64,000 bases of DNA from the NCBI GenBank assembly GCA_964006375.1, contig OZ023262.1, positions 55,824,366 to 55,888,365 on the forward strand, read 5' to 3'. The notes beneath the pieces are model-generated. The model was not told the DNA's origin. It did no database searches and saw nothing but the letters and a program-made list of their open reading frames with translations. The stretch is from Tillus elongatus. Taxonomy: Eukaryota; Arthropoda; Insecta; Coleoptera; Cleridae. Numbering within the stretch: the first letter of the stretch is position 1; each line of letters starts with the position of its first letter. The position numbers and the translations under genes were made by a program. This document shows, piece by piece, positions 24,506-37,290 of the stretch.

Positions 24506-25300
24506 TGTTGCGTTTTCTCCGGGTTCTGGATAAGTGAGACTTTAAATTTTAACAAAACAACTTTATTTACTCTCTAAATATGGATACAACAAAAGTTCTA
24601 GAATGTCTCTCTCACAAAACACCTAATTTACTGTCTAAATATGGATACAATAAAGGTATAGAATGTCTCTCTCACAACACTTAGTTTATCTGGCCTTACA
24701 CTGGTTACTAATCTGCACACAAGTCACTATACTGAAACTACGGTCTCTACTTCACACTAGTTACTGCTTCTTCTAGTCACTTCATCATTATCTTACTGAA
24801 CTGTCTGGCTGGCTTGCTTTTGCGTTTATATACTCGCCGTACCTTCCACCTCGTTCTGGAGCGTTCCATTCCAGAAGGTTCCAGGACCTTCTCTTACTAG
24901 AAGGTTCTGTGAATACAGATCGGTTCCGTGTGTATACAGGGGGATGTATATACAGGTGATCCAAATGTGGTCATCACTCCTATGTTACACAAGAGGTGTT
25001 TCTCGTAATATAAGATCTCTCTGCGTATACAGGGTGTAAGGGTTCTCTGCGCATACAGGGTGTATATACAAGCTGTTCGGAATGTGCAGACCTCAGTTAT
25101 CCGTTCCGACGAGGTACAAGTTGGTAACTTCGTTATTTCTGGTCCTAGAGGGTTGAGATTTCGTCTGAGAGGGTCACCCCAGGCACCCCCAGGGGGGTGG
25201 GGAGGCGGTGTTGCCAGATTGTGCAAAAATTCCCAGATGTTGGGGAAGTTCTGGAGATGTGGCAACACCGCACCTACGTCTATTAAAGTGCTTTGTAACA
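24506..25300 (-). mobile_element. Solo LTR with heat-shock-type promoter
   Basis: A 795-bp segment, TG...CA on both strands (TGTTGCG at left, TGTAACA at right), flanked by a perfect ATAT duplication (24502-24505 and 25301-25304) and inserted in a repeat whose uninterrupted form is at 26340-26385. Read on the minus strand it has a U3 with heat-shock-type pentamers, a TATA box (GAGTATATAAACGC) and AATAAA near the 3' end (GTAAATAAAGTTG). A about 58-bp block is duplicated in tandem (24572-24690). No internal retroelement sequence remains, the usual outcome of LTR-LTR recombination. Confidence 0.8.
24824..24916 (-). promoter_or_regulatory. Cluster of heat-shock elements plus TATA box in the solo LTR
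   Basis: On the minus strand, GAAnnTTC-type units lie head to tail: GAACCTTCTAG, then GAAGGTCCTGGAACCTTCTGG followed by AATGGAACGCTCCAGAA. At least seven GAA/TTC-type pentamers occur within about 60 bases at 24854-24914. A TATATAA box lies about 25 bases downstream (24826-24833). This is the arrangement that binds heat-shock factor trimers. Confidence 0.7.
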
Positions 25301-25431
25301 ATATATTGTTAAAACTAATTCTTTAAATTTAAATGGACCTTGGAGATCGGTTTTAGAATCCCAGTTAGCGATTATTTGAAAAAATGTATATTTTATATGG
25401 AGTTACTAAATTAAAATTTGATCTTAGATAT

Positions 25432-25783
25432 AATATGTAAGTACTGCAAGTGCCTTTAAAAAAATTGTGTTACAAATTAAAGTTACAAACGTTTTTCAGA
25501 AAAAATAAATGATTTACAAAGGGAATGTACCTGTCGAATTATAAAACTATGTACGTACTGCAGGTGTCTTAAAAGAAATTGTGTTATAAATTTCATTAAA
25601 GTTACAAACATTTTTCAAAAAAAATAAATGATTTACAAAGGGGATGTACCTGTCGAATTATAAAACTATGTAAGTACTGCAGGTGTCTTAAAAGAAATTG
25701 TGTTACAAATTTCATTAGGGTTACAAACGTTCTTCAAAAAAAAATAATTATTTACAAAGGCAATGTACCTGTCGAATTATAAA
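25432..25783. repeat. Three tandem units of about 115-120 bp
   Basis: Units begin near 25432, 25545 and 25664, each with ATGTA(A/C)GTACTGCA(A/G)GTG, AATTGTGTTA, AGTTACAAA-type and ATTTACAAAGG blocks and CTGTCGAATTATAAA. A single inverted unit lies at about 26140-26270. Confidence 0.8.
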
Positions 25784-26424
25784 TATAACAGGTATTTTTC
25801 CATATTAATTGCTTGGATGGTTTTGTTTTAGTCAACACATCCAGTTTTTGTAAACAATAAGCAACAAAAAAGGTTTTTTGTGTTATGCTAGAAAATTTTC
25901 GTAAAAATATTTCATATCCGATAGCTCAATAAATTTCCCATTAAGACAGAATCTTCAATCTTGAACCTTAGTAACACCTATGTAAACGCACGTGGGCAAT
26001 AAATTAAAGAAAAATAACATATTGAGCTTCGTTTTGTTTTAAAAAACCTTTTTTGTTGTTTATTGCTTGCAAAAACTGGATGCGTTGACTAAAACAAAAC
26101 CATCCAAATAATTAATAAGGAAAAATACCTGTCATATGTATAATTTGACAGGTACATTCCCTTTGTAAATAATTAATTGTTTTCTGAAAAACTTTTGTAA
26201 CTTTAATGAAATTTGTAACACAATTTTTTTAAAGACACTTGCAGTATTTACATATTATATCTTATCATATAAAACTTTTTTTTTCAAATAATCGCTAACT
26301 AGGACTCTAAAACTGATCTCAAAGGTTCATTTAAATTTAAAGAATTAGTTTTAATAGTATATCTTACTAACAGTGTACAATTCTTATGAAAATTCACTAC
26401 TATAACGCACTTGCTGCGTCCCGA

Positions 26425-27480
26425 AATTTTTGTCATACTGGAACCAATAAGTATAAGTATTTGTTTCACTTGCCAGGTTATTAAAAATATTGAAGAACAC
26501 AAATAATAATAAGCATGTGCTACTTACCTTTGATCAACAATTGTGTCAGAAACTTTAGGACCAAATCAAAAGAACACTTTTTAATAACAACTCTAACATA
26601 ATATGTTGAGATATAATAATAAAGAGCTTTATAACACAAACCTGGCTAGTCGCTAACACTCCATGAAAGAATGCTTTGCAAAATAAAACCATAAACAATA
26701 ATAACGAATCTTCGAATGTTTTGAGGTTAGATTGATATTTAGAAGTGAAGTAGATTTCTGGATTATAATTTTACTGGCGCTGAAGTGTCGGAAATTAGTA
26801 CTGAACTTATAGTTTTAAACTATTTCATTGAAGTGAAACTTATATTTGGTATATTATGTAATATAACAAAAGATTTCAGTTTTAATAAATGTAAATAACA
26901 CGTTGAGTGTCTTATGTTTCGGCGTCGTCTGTCGGCGGCTCCCGTTTCGCGATGACAGTTGGCCTACCATGCAGCGGTGTCAGATTGAGTTAATTAGAAT
27001 TTATGATAAATCGAATGATAAATTATTGGTAACTCAACATTTATTAATATTAAGCCACATTTATTGGATGGATTAATTTTTTGTGGAACTTTTATTTGTC
27101 TTCAATAAGTACCAATATGTGTTATTACCATATGTTTTACATTTTAAGATTCAAATGAAATATTATTAAATCTGACAACCCGGCTCCTTTATGTTTAATT
27201 GTCAGGTGACTGTTTCAATTCGAATAATCTACTCAAAATGACGCATTAACAGTCTAATCATCCTTATCAACATTGAACGTGGGAAATGCTGTATGAAATT
27301 TGGATATCTTAGATTGTTCATTCATTTATAATTTTGATTTTTTAATAACTCCTGTCCTCGTATGCTATTTAATTTGAAATTTTTTTAACAGCTATATTGT
27401 AACGACTCCTTTATATGTGCAAATTTTCATTCGAAACATTTCAATATTTCAAAAAATATTGCATTTTCAAAATTCTCTTT
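26425..27480. other. No recognisable gene
   Basis: About 1 kb without a supported ORF or named repeat. A GC-richer patch at 26925-26985 (CGGCGTCGTCTGTCGGCGG) stands out but is not interpretable. Confidence 0.4.
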
Positions 27481-27489
27481 ACATTTTTT

Positions 27490-27619
27490 TCTAAGAAAAA
27501 TTAGACGCACGGCGCGCATCTACGAGCTCATCCAAGCCATCAACAAAATCAAGGTGATCCCCAAATTTGGTCGAAATCGGTATTATCAGTATTTTTTGAG
27601 TTAGCGGTTGGATACATAC

Positions 27620-27695
<76 letters not shown>

Positions 27696-27915
27696 ATATA
27701 AAAATTGAAACTGACCCGGGATATGGGTTCTAGAGGCCTTAATTCGCGCTCATTTGAAATAATTTTCCAAAAGTCTTACCATCGATACCTCTCTATTAGT
27801 GAATTTTCTTAATTAAAATTCACTAAAAATATAGGCACTTAATTCAAAAAATGTTTGGTGCCAGATCATTTCTATGAAGATTCACCACCATAACGCGCTT
27901 GCTGCGTTCAGACAT
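27490..27915 (-). repeat. (TA)n element copy
   Basis: Degenerate long arm (GATCCCCAAATTTGGTCGAAATCGG), TACATACA steps, TA run 27633-27692, then AAACATATAAAAATTGAAACTGACC, the hairpin TTAGTGAATTTTC...AAAATTCACTAA at 27797-27827, and a terminus CATAACGCGCTTGCTGCGTTC at 27890. Confidence 0.75.
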
Positions 27916-27919
27916 TTTT

Positions 27920-28690
27920 TTAGTGAATTTTCATTAAGAAACTGACTACCAAGTTTAGCTATGACATGAGCATGTATAAAGGTGCCATAATAACCCAAAA
28001 GGTTCTAATCTAAATCAAGTGTGAAATGCGAAATGACAAACTGCATCACATATTAAATTAATTATGCGAACTACGGCCAATTAATTTCCGGAGAGGTGGT
28101 TAACATAGCAAGCCATGATTTGACATTCATCGCCTCAATTATGGGCTCGCTTTCGAGGAGTTAGTTCAGGTATCCAGATGGATAGTTCTCTAATACAACC
28201 AGTAACGACTGCAGCTGTTAGCGAATTTATGTAGAGAGCAAACTGAAAAGTAATAAGGTTGAAGTGCGCTTCAAATAACCAAGATGCAATTGCAAGCTCG
28301 ACGTAATGGGTTTCACATTTTAGTTACCGCTGGATAAATAGGTAAAGTTTGCAATAGTTATATGTCGCAGTGTTGTTTGCAAAAGAAAGTGTCTGCTTGT
28401 TACCGTGTGATAGCGGAAGTTTACATTCACAAACTAAAACTTTACCGACAAGATTTTAGAACATAGATATTATATTCTCGTTATATGTAGCCACACGATT
28501 TTAGACCTGTGATGGAAAATTTAAAGTTCTGACACAGCCAGTGTGCCATCCATTTCATTGGACAGTTCTAAATCATTCGAGCAGATCTAGCGTGCGGTAC
28601 TCCTCAATAAATCTCCATCATTCGGATTGTCTTTGACACTATGTCTATACTTATTATCTATATATTAATACGTGAAGAAACAATTCGTAC
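27920..28690. other. No recognisable feature
   Basis: Mixed sequence upstream of the LINE. Nothing supported. Confidence 0.4.
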
Positions 28691-28984
28691 CCCCTTTTAA
28701 GCACATGTCTGCTGTGTGTATGGGGACTAACTAAAAGAATAGGCCCAAGGTAAGTTCTGCCTGTCGTACGAGGCGACTAATCGGAGTCAAGCAGGTGGCA
28801 GTGGACTTTTCCTTTCCGGTTCTGGTGTATGAGTCGGTTTTCCTTATAAACAAAAATGATGATGGCTCCTCCATGTACAAAAGATTCCGGAGATAAAATA
28901 CCCCTCCATTCGCATCTCAGGGAGAGGGTGTACAGGGGCGCGGCGGCATCAAGATTTAACATATCCTTCTCGAATATATGTGCC

Positions 28985-29961
28985 CTAAATTCTAACCTGA
29001 ACTCCGTCCACCTTCCTCCAGGCTAATAGGCCCCGACTCCTCTTTCCCACTGAAACCCAAATCAGTGCCAAAACAGCCACTAATCACCTTAATTTCCCAG
29101 GGTATGAGCTCCTTACTTCCTTTAGATTGCATGGAGGCGTGTGAGCATACGTCCGTAGCAATATTCACTGCATCAGACTACACAATTTAGAAGCTGGAAG
29201 AAAATACATACTTTGGATGAAACTCTCTCTCAAGGCTGCAACTAAATTGATCTGCTGCATTTACCGGTCACGTTCTGACAACAACTTTGTCCAGTTCTTT
29301 GACTACTTTTCTGAAAAAGCCGACCATCTGATTTCTGAAAATCCTTCCTCCGAGGTCACTATTCTTGGTGACTTCAATGTCCATAATAAGGAATGGCTAG
29401 GATCTTCAAAAACCGATCTACAAAGGAGAGCAGCGGTTCAGCAACCTACTTACTTTCCTCGCATCCCAACCCACAGCTCAAATATATTGGATCTCGTTGT
29501 TACTACAAAACATGAATGATATAAGATATCAGTCACCCCTTGGACGCTCAGACCATGGCATGGTCACTGCTTCCTTCGCAATGCAACTCGAGGTCACACA
29601 GTCATCACACCCACATATCGTTTGGCACTACAACTCCGCGAACTGGAACGAAATGCGGGATTACTTTTCCTCATTTCCATGGTCGTCTGTCTGCTTCTCT
29701 CATCCTGACTCATCTGATATCTCACAAAACGTCACAGAAACTATCCAAGCTGGCATGGAATTATTTATTCCACGTACACAGAAAACCTCTTCAGCCACTC
29801 AAAAGCCCCGGTTCTCTAAATCCTGCGACAAGGCCAGACTTGAAAAGGTCAAAGCTCACAAAACGCTTTTACACAATCCCAGGCAAGAAAAACGTCAAAC
29901 ATTTAACGACGCAAGAAACTGGTATGTCCGCATTCTTTCTGAGGCAAAAAAACTCGTTTAA
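28985..29961 (+). pseudogene. LINE endonuclease region
   Basis: Pieces in different frames read AATKLICCIYRSRSDNNFVQ, SSEVTILGDFNVHNKEWLGS (the GDFN catalytic box of AP endonucleases) and LGRSDHGMVTASF (the SDH box). The downstream linker follows (QKPRFSKSCDKARLEKVKAH). Frameshifts near 29445 and 29515 split the domain, and the N-terminal N-box region upstream of 29210 is heavily degraded. This domain would nick target DNA to prime reverse transcription. Confidence 0.8.
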
Positions 29962-31755
29962 TAACAACATCAAAAACAAAGTCCTCTCAAGCTCCAACAG
30001 CAGCAAACCCTTCTGGACTCTTGATACATTTATTGAGAATAATTTTTGCAAGAGCACGTTCCCACCTCTTGTTTCAGGGGATGAAATTTATTCTACCGCC
30101 CTGAGCAAGGCTGAACTTTTTGCCTCGTTTTTCGCCGGCAATTCTACTCTCAACCCAGCTCCAAATGTTCAACCACCAACAGTCCCCAATGTCGCGCATA
30201 AAATGAGAGATATCATTTTCAAAACTAAAAAGGTACGAAAGATGCTCTTAATACCAGGAAAGCCTCTGGTTTTGACAAGATCCCAGCAATTGTTCTCAAA
30301 AACTGCGCACCATAACTTGCTTCTGTCCTGACTCGTCTGTCTCAGACATGTTACAATAGAGGCATATTCCCTGGCAACTGAAAAACTGCTCGAGTACAAC
30401 CCGTCCCCAATAAAGGTTCCAAAGCGCTTCCTAGCAACTACAGGCCCATTTTTCTCCTTTCAGCCCTCTCTAAAGTGATGTAAAAGCATATAAGCAACGA
30501 ATTACTCAAATTTCTTGAAAAACACAGTCTAATCCACGACAGGCAGTATGGATTCCGTCAGCGCAGATCAACTGCCGACCTCCCTTCCTTTGTCACCCAT
30601 TCTTGGAACAAGTCTATGGAATTACACGGTGAATCCCAGATTGTCGCTCTAGACATATCCAAAGCATTCGACCAGGTCTGGCACGCAGCGCTGCTTAATA
30701 AACTTCCGGCCTATGACCTACCACCAAAACTCTGTACCTGGACAGCAAATTTCCTCTCCAACCGGAGCATTTCTGTTGTCGTGGATGGCCATTCCTCTAA
30801 ACTGTATCCAATTAAAGCAGGAGTTCCTCAAGGTTCAGCTTTAGCCCCTACTTTGTTTCTTCCCCACATCAATAACCTCCTCTCTAGCCCATCCAACCCA
30901 GTTCACAGTCACGCGGACGACAGCACCCCCCATTCAAATATACAATATTCTAAGCCTGTCTCTTTGGCCTAATTAGATGTGGATCGCAGACGCAAAAATA
31001 TTAGACTGGGGAGGTAGAAATCTTGTACAATTCAACCCCACCAAATGTCAGTCTTACTTTTCATCTGATAAGAGATACACCAGCCCTAGACCCATCACAA
31101 TGAACAACCAAGTTATTCAAAGTAATGAGTCATTTTCACTTGTTGGTATTTCTGTGGATTGAAATCTCAATTGGCACCAGCATGTCACATCAATTGCAGA
31201 ACGGGCTGCTAAGAAATTAGATTTCCTCTTTCGGGCTCGCAAATACTTTTCACCAGCTAATCTCTATACCTTATATACTTCAAACATAAGGCCAAATCTC
31301 GAATACTGCTCCTACATCTGGGGTGCTGCTGTCGCTTCTACACTCGCTATCCTGGACTCCACTCAGAAGAGAGCTATACATCTTATCGGTGACCCTACTC
31401 TCACCCAAAGGCTGCCATATCTTGCCCACCGACGTTGGTGACCTCTCTCTCTCTCTCTCTCTCTCTCATTTATAGATATCTGAACGGGCACTGCTCAGTC
31501 GCGCTTTCTTCTATAGTTCCTTCACCTACTGGCCCCAACAGATCTACCAGGGGAACAGAGCGAACGCACTCTTTTACTGTCCAGGTCACCAGACATATAA
31601 CATCTTGTTATGCCCGCTCTTTTGTCCCGAGGACTTCCAAGTTGTGGAATTCCTTGCCGGCACATGTTTTTCCTTCTCATCCGAACCTCCAAACCTTGAA
31701 GTCCAGAATTAACAAGTTGCCTCTTTCCTCCTTGTCGTCACCCACGGTACTATAG
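29960..31755 (+). pseudogene. LINE reverse transcriptase region
   Basis: After the linker (SKPFWTLDTFIENNFCKSTF) come RT motifs DRQYGFRQRRSTADL, SQIVALDISKAFDQVWHAAL, GVPQGSALAPTLFLPHINNL and a degraded catalytic box HADDSTPHS (normally F/YADD). Later blocks are FNPTKCQSYFSSDK, SFSLVGISVD and a C-terminal stretch ending NSLPAHVFPSHPNLQTLKSR. Stops at about 30330, 30381 and 30970, plus a TGA near 31160, break the frame. Confidence 0.82.
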
Positions 31756-31804
31756 TATTGTAAGCCCTCGTGGTGTGTTGTTGAAATATATATAAAAAAA
31801 AACA

Positions 31805-32935
31805 TGGAGCATACGGAGGGTGAGATTTGGCATAGTTAAAGTTCGTATGGAGAAGGCGTGCAAAAAGATGAAATTTATGTATAATATGTGGTACAAATAG
31901 AATCCGTGCTTTTCTCATTTTTCGCAGTTTTCTCTACTCCACCCAGATAGTTTGTCGGTTGGTCTAACGTTTTTATATTTTGTATACCGAGTGTCTCGTC
32001 TATCTGATTTTTGTAGTGTGCTATGTACAACACAATTTCTTCTTCAGTCATTTTCGGTTGGAGATGTTAAGCCATATTATACATCATACGAACATAATTT
32101 ACCAAATCTCTCATTTTATTTCCATCGTATTTGCCAAAATATAGCTGTTCTCTTACAATAGCTTGCTGCGGCTTGGGTCAAAAATGTTGTAGCAAGGTTT
32201 CGTTGAAGTCGTCTTCACTCTCAAACTGTTCCTCCTTGATTACGAACGAAATTAAAGGGTTTCCCAATACGTTCCTCTTGACCAATTCCCATTTGTCCTC
32301 CATCTTAGGTATATTTTTCATTTGATTCATTATCGTTTTAATAAATACCTTCGGCTGGATATATTGTGTCTCCATTAAATTTTGTACCACTCTCATACTT
32401 AGTATACGTTGTTGGCATAGTCTGTGTTGTTGTTTGCTGTTTTATTATTTTATGTAATTTTTCTAATTATGTGTTCATCTTTCCTTCCAGTTCTATATCT
32501 TTACTAGTTAACGTTCCCTGTAAATTGATTATTTTCTAGTGTTCGTTTTTACTTCCCGCTTTAATTCTTCAACACATTGGTAATTATTTATTAAACGCAT
32601 ATGTACTTCTTGTTGGAAATGTTCTAGTGTTCCTTCGGTCACATCATTCGTTCTTTTTATTTCCACATAGTGTTCGTTTTCTACCTTTTTCGTACCAATA
32701 TTTATTTCATTCCTCTGTTTTATTCTCTCTTGTAAGTCTTCTCTCTTTTTTATATTTTATTTTCTACTTCTACCTGTACTTTCTTATACATCTCTCCTTT
32801 TATTGTTTGTCAATGTGTTTCTTCTTCTATTATTTTGTTGTTAAGCATTTCCAACCTCTCATTTGCTCCATCCTTTATGCTCTATTCCATTCTTGCCATA
32901 ATTTGTTCATTCCTTGTTAAATTTTGTTTATTAGC
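31805..32935 (-). pseudogene. Retroelement gag relic, C-terminal part
   Basis: The best frame (32178-32396) reads MRVVQNLMETQYIQPKVFIK and LVKRNVLGNPLISFVIKEEQ. It continues after a frameshift with DPSRSKLL, EQLYFGKYDGNKMRDLVNYV and MTEEEIVLYIAHY, ending near 31860. This is the helical capsid-like organisation of LTR retrotransposon Gag. Upstream (32400-32930) the minus strand encodes a lysine/glutamate-rich coiled-coil-like stretch with many stops. It is separated from its N-terminus by a (TA)n element. Confidence 0.6.
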
Positions 32936-32939
32936 GAAA

Positions 32940-33021
<82 letters not shown>

Positions 33022-34278
33022 TACCGATAACTAAAAAAAATAATGGACCGATTGTAATGAAAATTGGTAGCTACCTTCCTTTTGTAGGTGGGTTGGATAA
33101 GTTCATTAGCCAGGAAAGTCGGACAAGTTTTTCCGGGAAAATGTTGAGTTTTCTATTGGAAAATTTTTCCAATAGAAAATAACAGAGATATGACAACCAA
33201 ATTGGGCATATACGTTTATTTTTTGCCCTACGTACCGAAATTCAGATCTCTAACTTTAAAAAAAAGTTATAGGCATTTAAAGAAAGAAAAAATGGGTCCC
33301 ACTGGCGGTTAGAGGAAAGCACAAGAACAAAATAGTTTGTGTGGTTAACAAAGCCAACTGAATATTACACACAACGGTTAAATTTTCTTGACGGCAAAAG
33401 GTCAAGAAATAGCAGAAAAATATTTTTAAAATGTTATAGCTTTCTTTCTTAAAACGTCAAATTCGCGATTCAAAACGTCAGAATTTCCAATTTCCAGACA
33501 ACGAATCTAAAACAAATACGGATTAGGCAGAATAAATGTCATAATAAGTGTGTTTCACAAAGCCTAAAGTTTCAGCTTCAACCATCATTTTCCTTCATTT
33601 TACTAAAATAATTTTGGAAAATCCATTTCAAATAGACCCTCTTTCTGATGCTTTGTCATCCGGAGTTTTTACCAATATAGATAGTCCAGTTGCATGGAAA
33701 GGGCGCATTTAGATAGCTTTCTGTTTGTATTACACGTCGAAAAAATCGAGCTGCCCTATACAGGTATTCTCCAATACTGGCCGAATTTGAAAGGTTTTCG
33801 CAGAAATGTTTTTAGTGTTTCAATAGAAATCATTTGTTGTAAGATTTGTGTGATATGTTGGTAATTAATAATAAATGTTTAGTAAGTTATTGTAAAAAAA
33901 AGTTGTCGAATTTTTGGGAAAAAATTAAGTGCAACATTACTAAATGCAATTTCTGTAAAAACATGGTGATTTTTTTTTAAATTTTGGTCCTAAAGCTGTT
34001 TGTGAATAACAACTATATCTTGGTAGGTGGTAATTAGTAGCTTGGAAAGGTTCGTTGGCCAGGAAAATCGGACCAATTTATTTCTGGAACCTTTTAAGTT
34101 TATTTTCGGAAAATGTTTGCACTTTTTGAAACAACAAAGCTATTTTAATGCAGTATGATACATTGTTACTACTATATAGGTTATACTGTCAACCAAATGT
34201 CCTTTTAAAAACAAGACATATTTGCAATTAAACACATTTTTACGAAAATTCGCTACCATTACGCACTTGCTGCGTCCA
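32940..34278 (+). repeat. Long (TA)n element copy inserted in gag relic
   Basis: TA run 32945-33019, TCGTACCGATAACTAAAAAA, the standard right arm, a distal arm shared with 19400-20650 (GGTTAGAGGAAAGCACAAGAACAAAAT), and the terminus CATTACGCACTTGCTGCGTCC at 34258-34277. At about 1.3 kb it is the longest copy seen. Confidence 0.75.
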
Positions 34279-34279
34279 G

Positions 34280-34686
34280 ACATTATTTTTCAATATCCTC
34301 ATTAATTTTTCCTATATTTTCATTCATATTCACCATATCGTCAGGAATTTTTTTCAAATACTGTAATATTATGTCATTGTCTTCACCTGTTCGCTTCCCC
34401 GTTTCTTGTTCTTTCTCACCTTCTTGTCTTCCGACATTCTCCTCCATTTCATCCAGATTTATATTTTATTGCGAAATAACTTCAGTTGAACTTTCTAACT
34501 CTTTTTCTTGTCCGTCTTGTCCTATTTTCTGTTTGAAACTTTCCCCATTTCTTCCTGAAAAACGTGTGTCGTTTCTTGTCCTTTCGTTATTTTAATATTC
34601 TCTAATATTTTTCTCTCCTCCAGGCTGTGTTTTCCTAGAAGAGTCACGGCTTTTCTTTGCTCCTTCTTTTTCAGGCTGTTCACGTT

Positions 34687-34704
<18 letters not shown>
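34280..34704 (-). pseudogene. Retroelement gag relic, N-terminal part
   Basis: Starts MPTREVNVNSLKKKEQRKAV at 34704 and continues charged and helical (HSLEERKILENIKITKGQ), with a stop after codon 60 and further stops beyond. The composition matches the coiled-coil-like stretch at 32400-32930, so I infer one gag split by the element at 32940-34278. Confidence 0.5.
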
Positions 34705-35163
<459 letters not shown>

Positions 35164-35174
35164 TAATTAAAACT

Positions 35175-35765
<591 letters not shown>

Positions 35766-36126
35766 CTATACATATATAAACATATAAAAATTGAAACTGG
35801 CCCCCAAAATGGGTTCTAGGTGTCCTAGTTTGCGCTCATTTGCAGACATTCAAAAGTGGCGATTTTCTCCATAACGAATTTTTTCTGCGAATGTTCAAGT
35901 ATTTTGGTAAAATAAAGGACAATGGTGGTTGCAACTGAAACTTAAAGCTTTGTAAAACACGTTTCATACGATATTTCAGCTACCTAACCCGTATTTGTTT
36001 CAGGCTTATTGTCTGAAAATTGCAAATATTGACGTTTCAGGTCGCGACTTTAACGTTTTAGGAAGAAAGACTATACAATTTTCAAAGTAATTTTTATAGT
36101 GGTTGTACGAAAAATTTCCCTCCACA

Positions 36127-36201
<75 letters not shown>

Positions 36202-36740
36202 AAGAAACTAACTGCCATTTTAGCGAATTAAAAAAAAATCGCTAATGACGAGATCTGTGTACCTTCCTTTAGCAAGTGGCTTGGATAAGTTCGTTAGCCA
36301 GGAAAATTGGACCAGGTTTTCCCGAAAAATTTTGTGTTTCCACTTACCAAATTTGGTACTCGTGTTTGTACTATAAAGAGCAAACTCTGTACCAAAATTT
36401 AGGTCTCTAGCTTTAAAGACAAAGAACTTATGGGCAGTTAAAGAAACAAATTTTGGAGTTTTCCTCAAAACGTCAAACTCGCAATTTTAAACGTCAAAAT
36501 TGGCAATGTTTAGGCAAAGAACGTAAAACAAATACGGATTTTGAAAAGAAAATGTTGCAAGGAGAGTGTTCTGCAAACCCTTAAGTTTCAAATTCAACCG
36601 TTATTGCCCTTCATTTTACTAAAATATTTACAGAAAATTCATTTCAAATAGACCCTTTCTCTGATGCTTTTGCCGTCCATTTAGTTAATTTGATGCTTTC
36701 GCTGTAGGTTTAGTGAAGTGTATGGTTTAATGGTCTATAA
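35766..36740 (-). repeat. (TA)n element copies, rearranged
   Basis: 35766-35860 carries AAACATATAAAAATTGAAACTGG without its own TA run. The distal arm (GCGACTTTAACGTTTTAGG) follows, then TA run 36130-36194, then a second arm (AGTGGCTTGGATAAGTTCG, AAACGTCAAACTCGC). At least two copies are scrambled together. Confidence 0.6.
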
Positions 36741-37290
36741 TTTGTTTTAGCTTATTTTCGTAGAACAAATTCGTTAATGCATTTTTGCATTTTTTATCGA
36801 AATATGATGCGTTTTTAAGAAAAAAAGCTGGACGCAGTAAGTGCGTTTTGGTAGCGAATTTTCGGTAAATTTGCAGTTTAGCTCCCGAACTCTTTTCAAA
36901 AAACTGTTTTTAGAAACCTGCCTATGGCCCCCACTGGATCCACAAACCCCAAGAAAAATGTGTTGTTCACACCCCCCAAGGAAGTTACGGGACCAGGAGT
37001 GAGTACGGGTGTATAATTTTTTTGAGCTAATTTTCGTAGAACAAATTCGTTAATGCATTTTTGCATTTTTTATCAAAATATGATGCGTTTGTAAGAAAAA
37101 AATCTGGACGCAGTAAGTGCGTTTTGGTAGCGAATTTTCGGTAAATTTTCAGTTTAAGCTGCCAAACGCTTTTCAAAAAACTGTTTTCAGAAACCTGCCT
37201 AGGATCCATAAACAGAAAGAAAAATTTCTTGTTCACACCCCCCAAGGATGTTACGGGACCAGGAGGGAGTTGGGGTCCTGGGCGGAATAG
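36740..37290. repeat. Tandem duplication of about 280 bp
   Basis: TTCGTAGAACAAATTCGTTAA, the terminus CTGGACGCAGTAAGTGCG, GGTAGCGAATTTTCGG and CAAGGA(A/T)GTTACGGGACCAG occur at 36760-36997 and again at 37036-37262. Confidence 0.8.

Larger units (their letters stand above)
24433..26421. mobile_element. Large inverted-repeat TGCGTC-family element, split by a solo LTR
   Basis: Left end GACGCAGCAAGTACGTTATGG and right end ATAACGCACTTGCTGCGTC are inverted. The inverted match continues inward for about 200 bp (TGTACACTATTAGTAAGATAT, CTAATTCTTTAAATTTAAATG). A second inner inverted pair lies at about 25789-25890 and 26035-26150 (AAAACTGGATG, CTAAAACAAAACCATCC). No transposase is encoded. A related copy is at 56083-56664. 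Confidence 0.75.
28690..31803 (+). mobile_element. Non-LTR retrotransposon, nearly full length, broken
   Basis: Begins with a GC-richer 5' region (CCTGTCGTACGAGGCGACTA), followed by an AP-type endonuclease region, an RT region and a 3' end AGCCCTCGTGGTGTGTTGTTGAAATATATATAAAAAAAAA. Order and motifs fit a Jockey/CR1-like LINE. The same 5' and 3' ends recur in the deleted copy at 39190-39960. A (CT)n tract lies at 31444-31467. Confidence 0.82.

Noticed and set aside
31444..31467. (CT)n tract as a regulatory GAGA element
   Set aside because: It lies within degraded LINE coding sequence and is most simply a microsatellite expansion.
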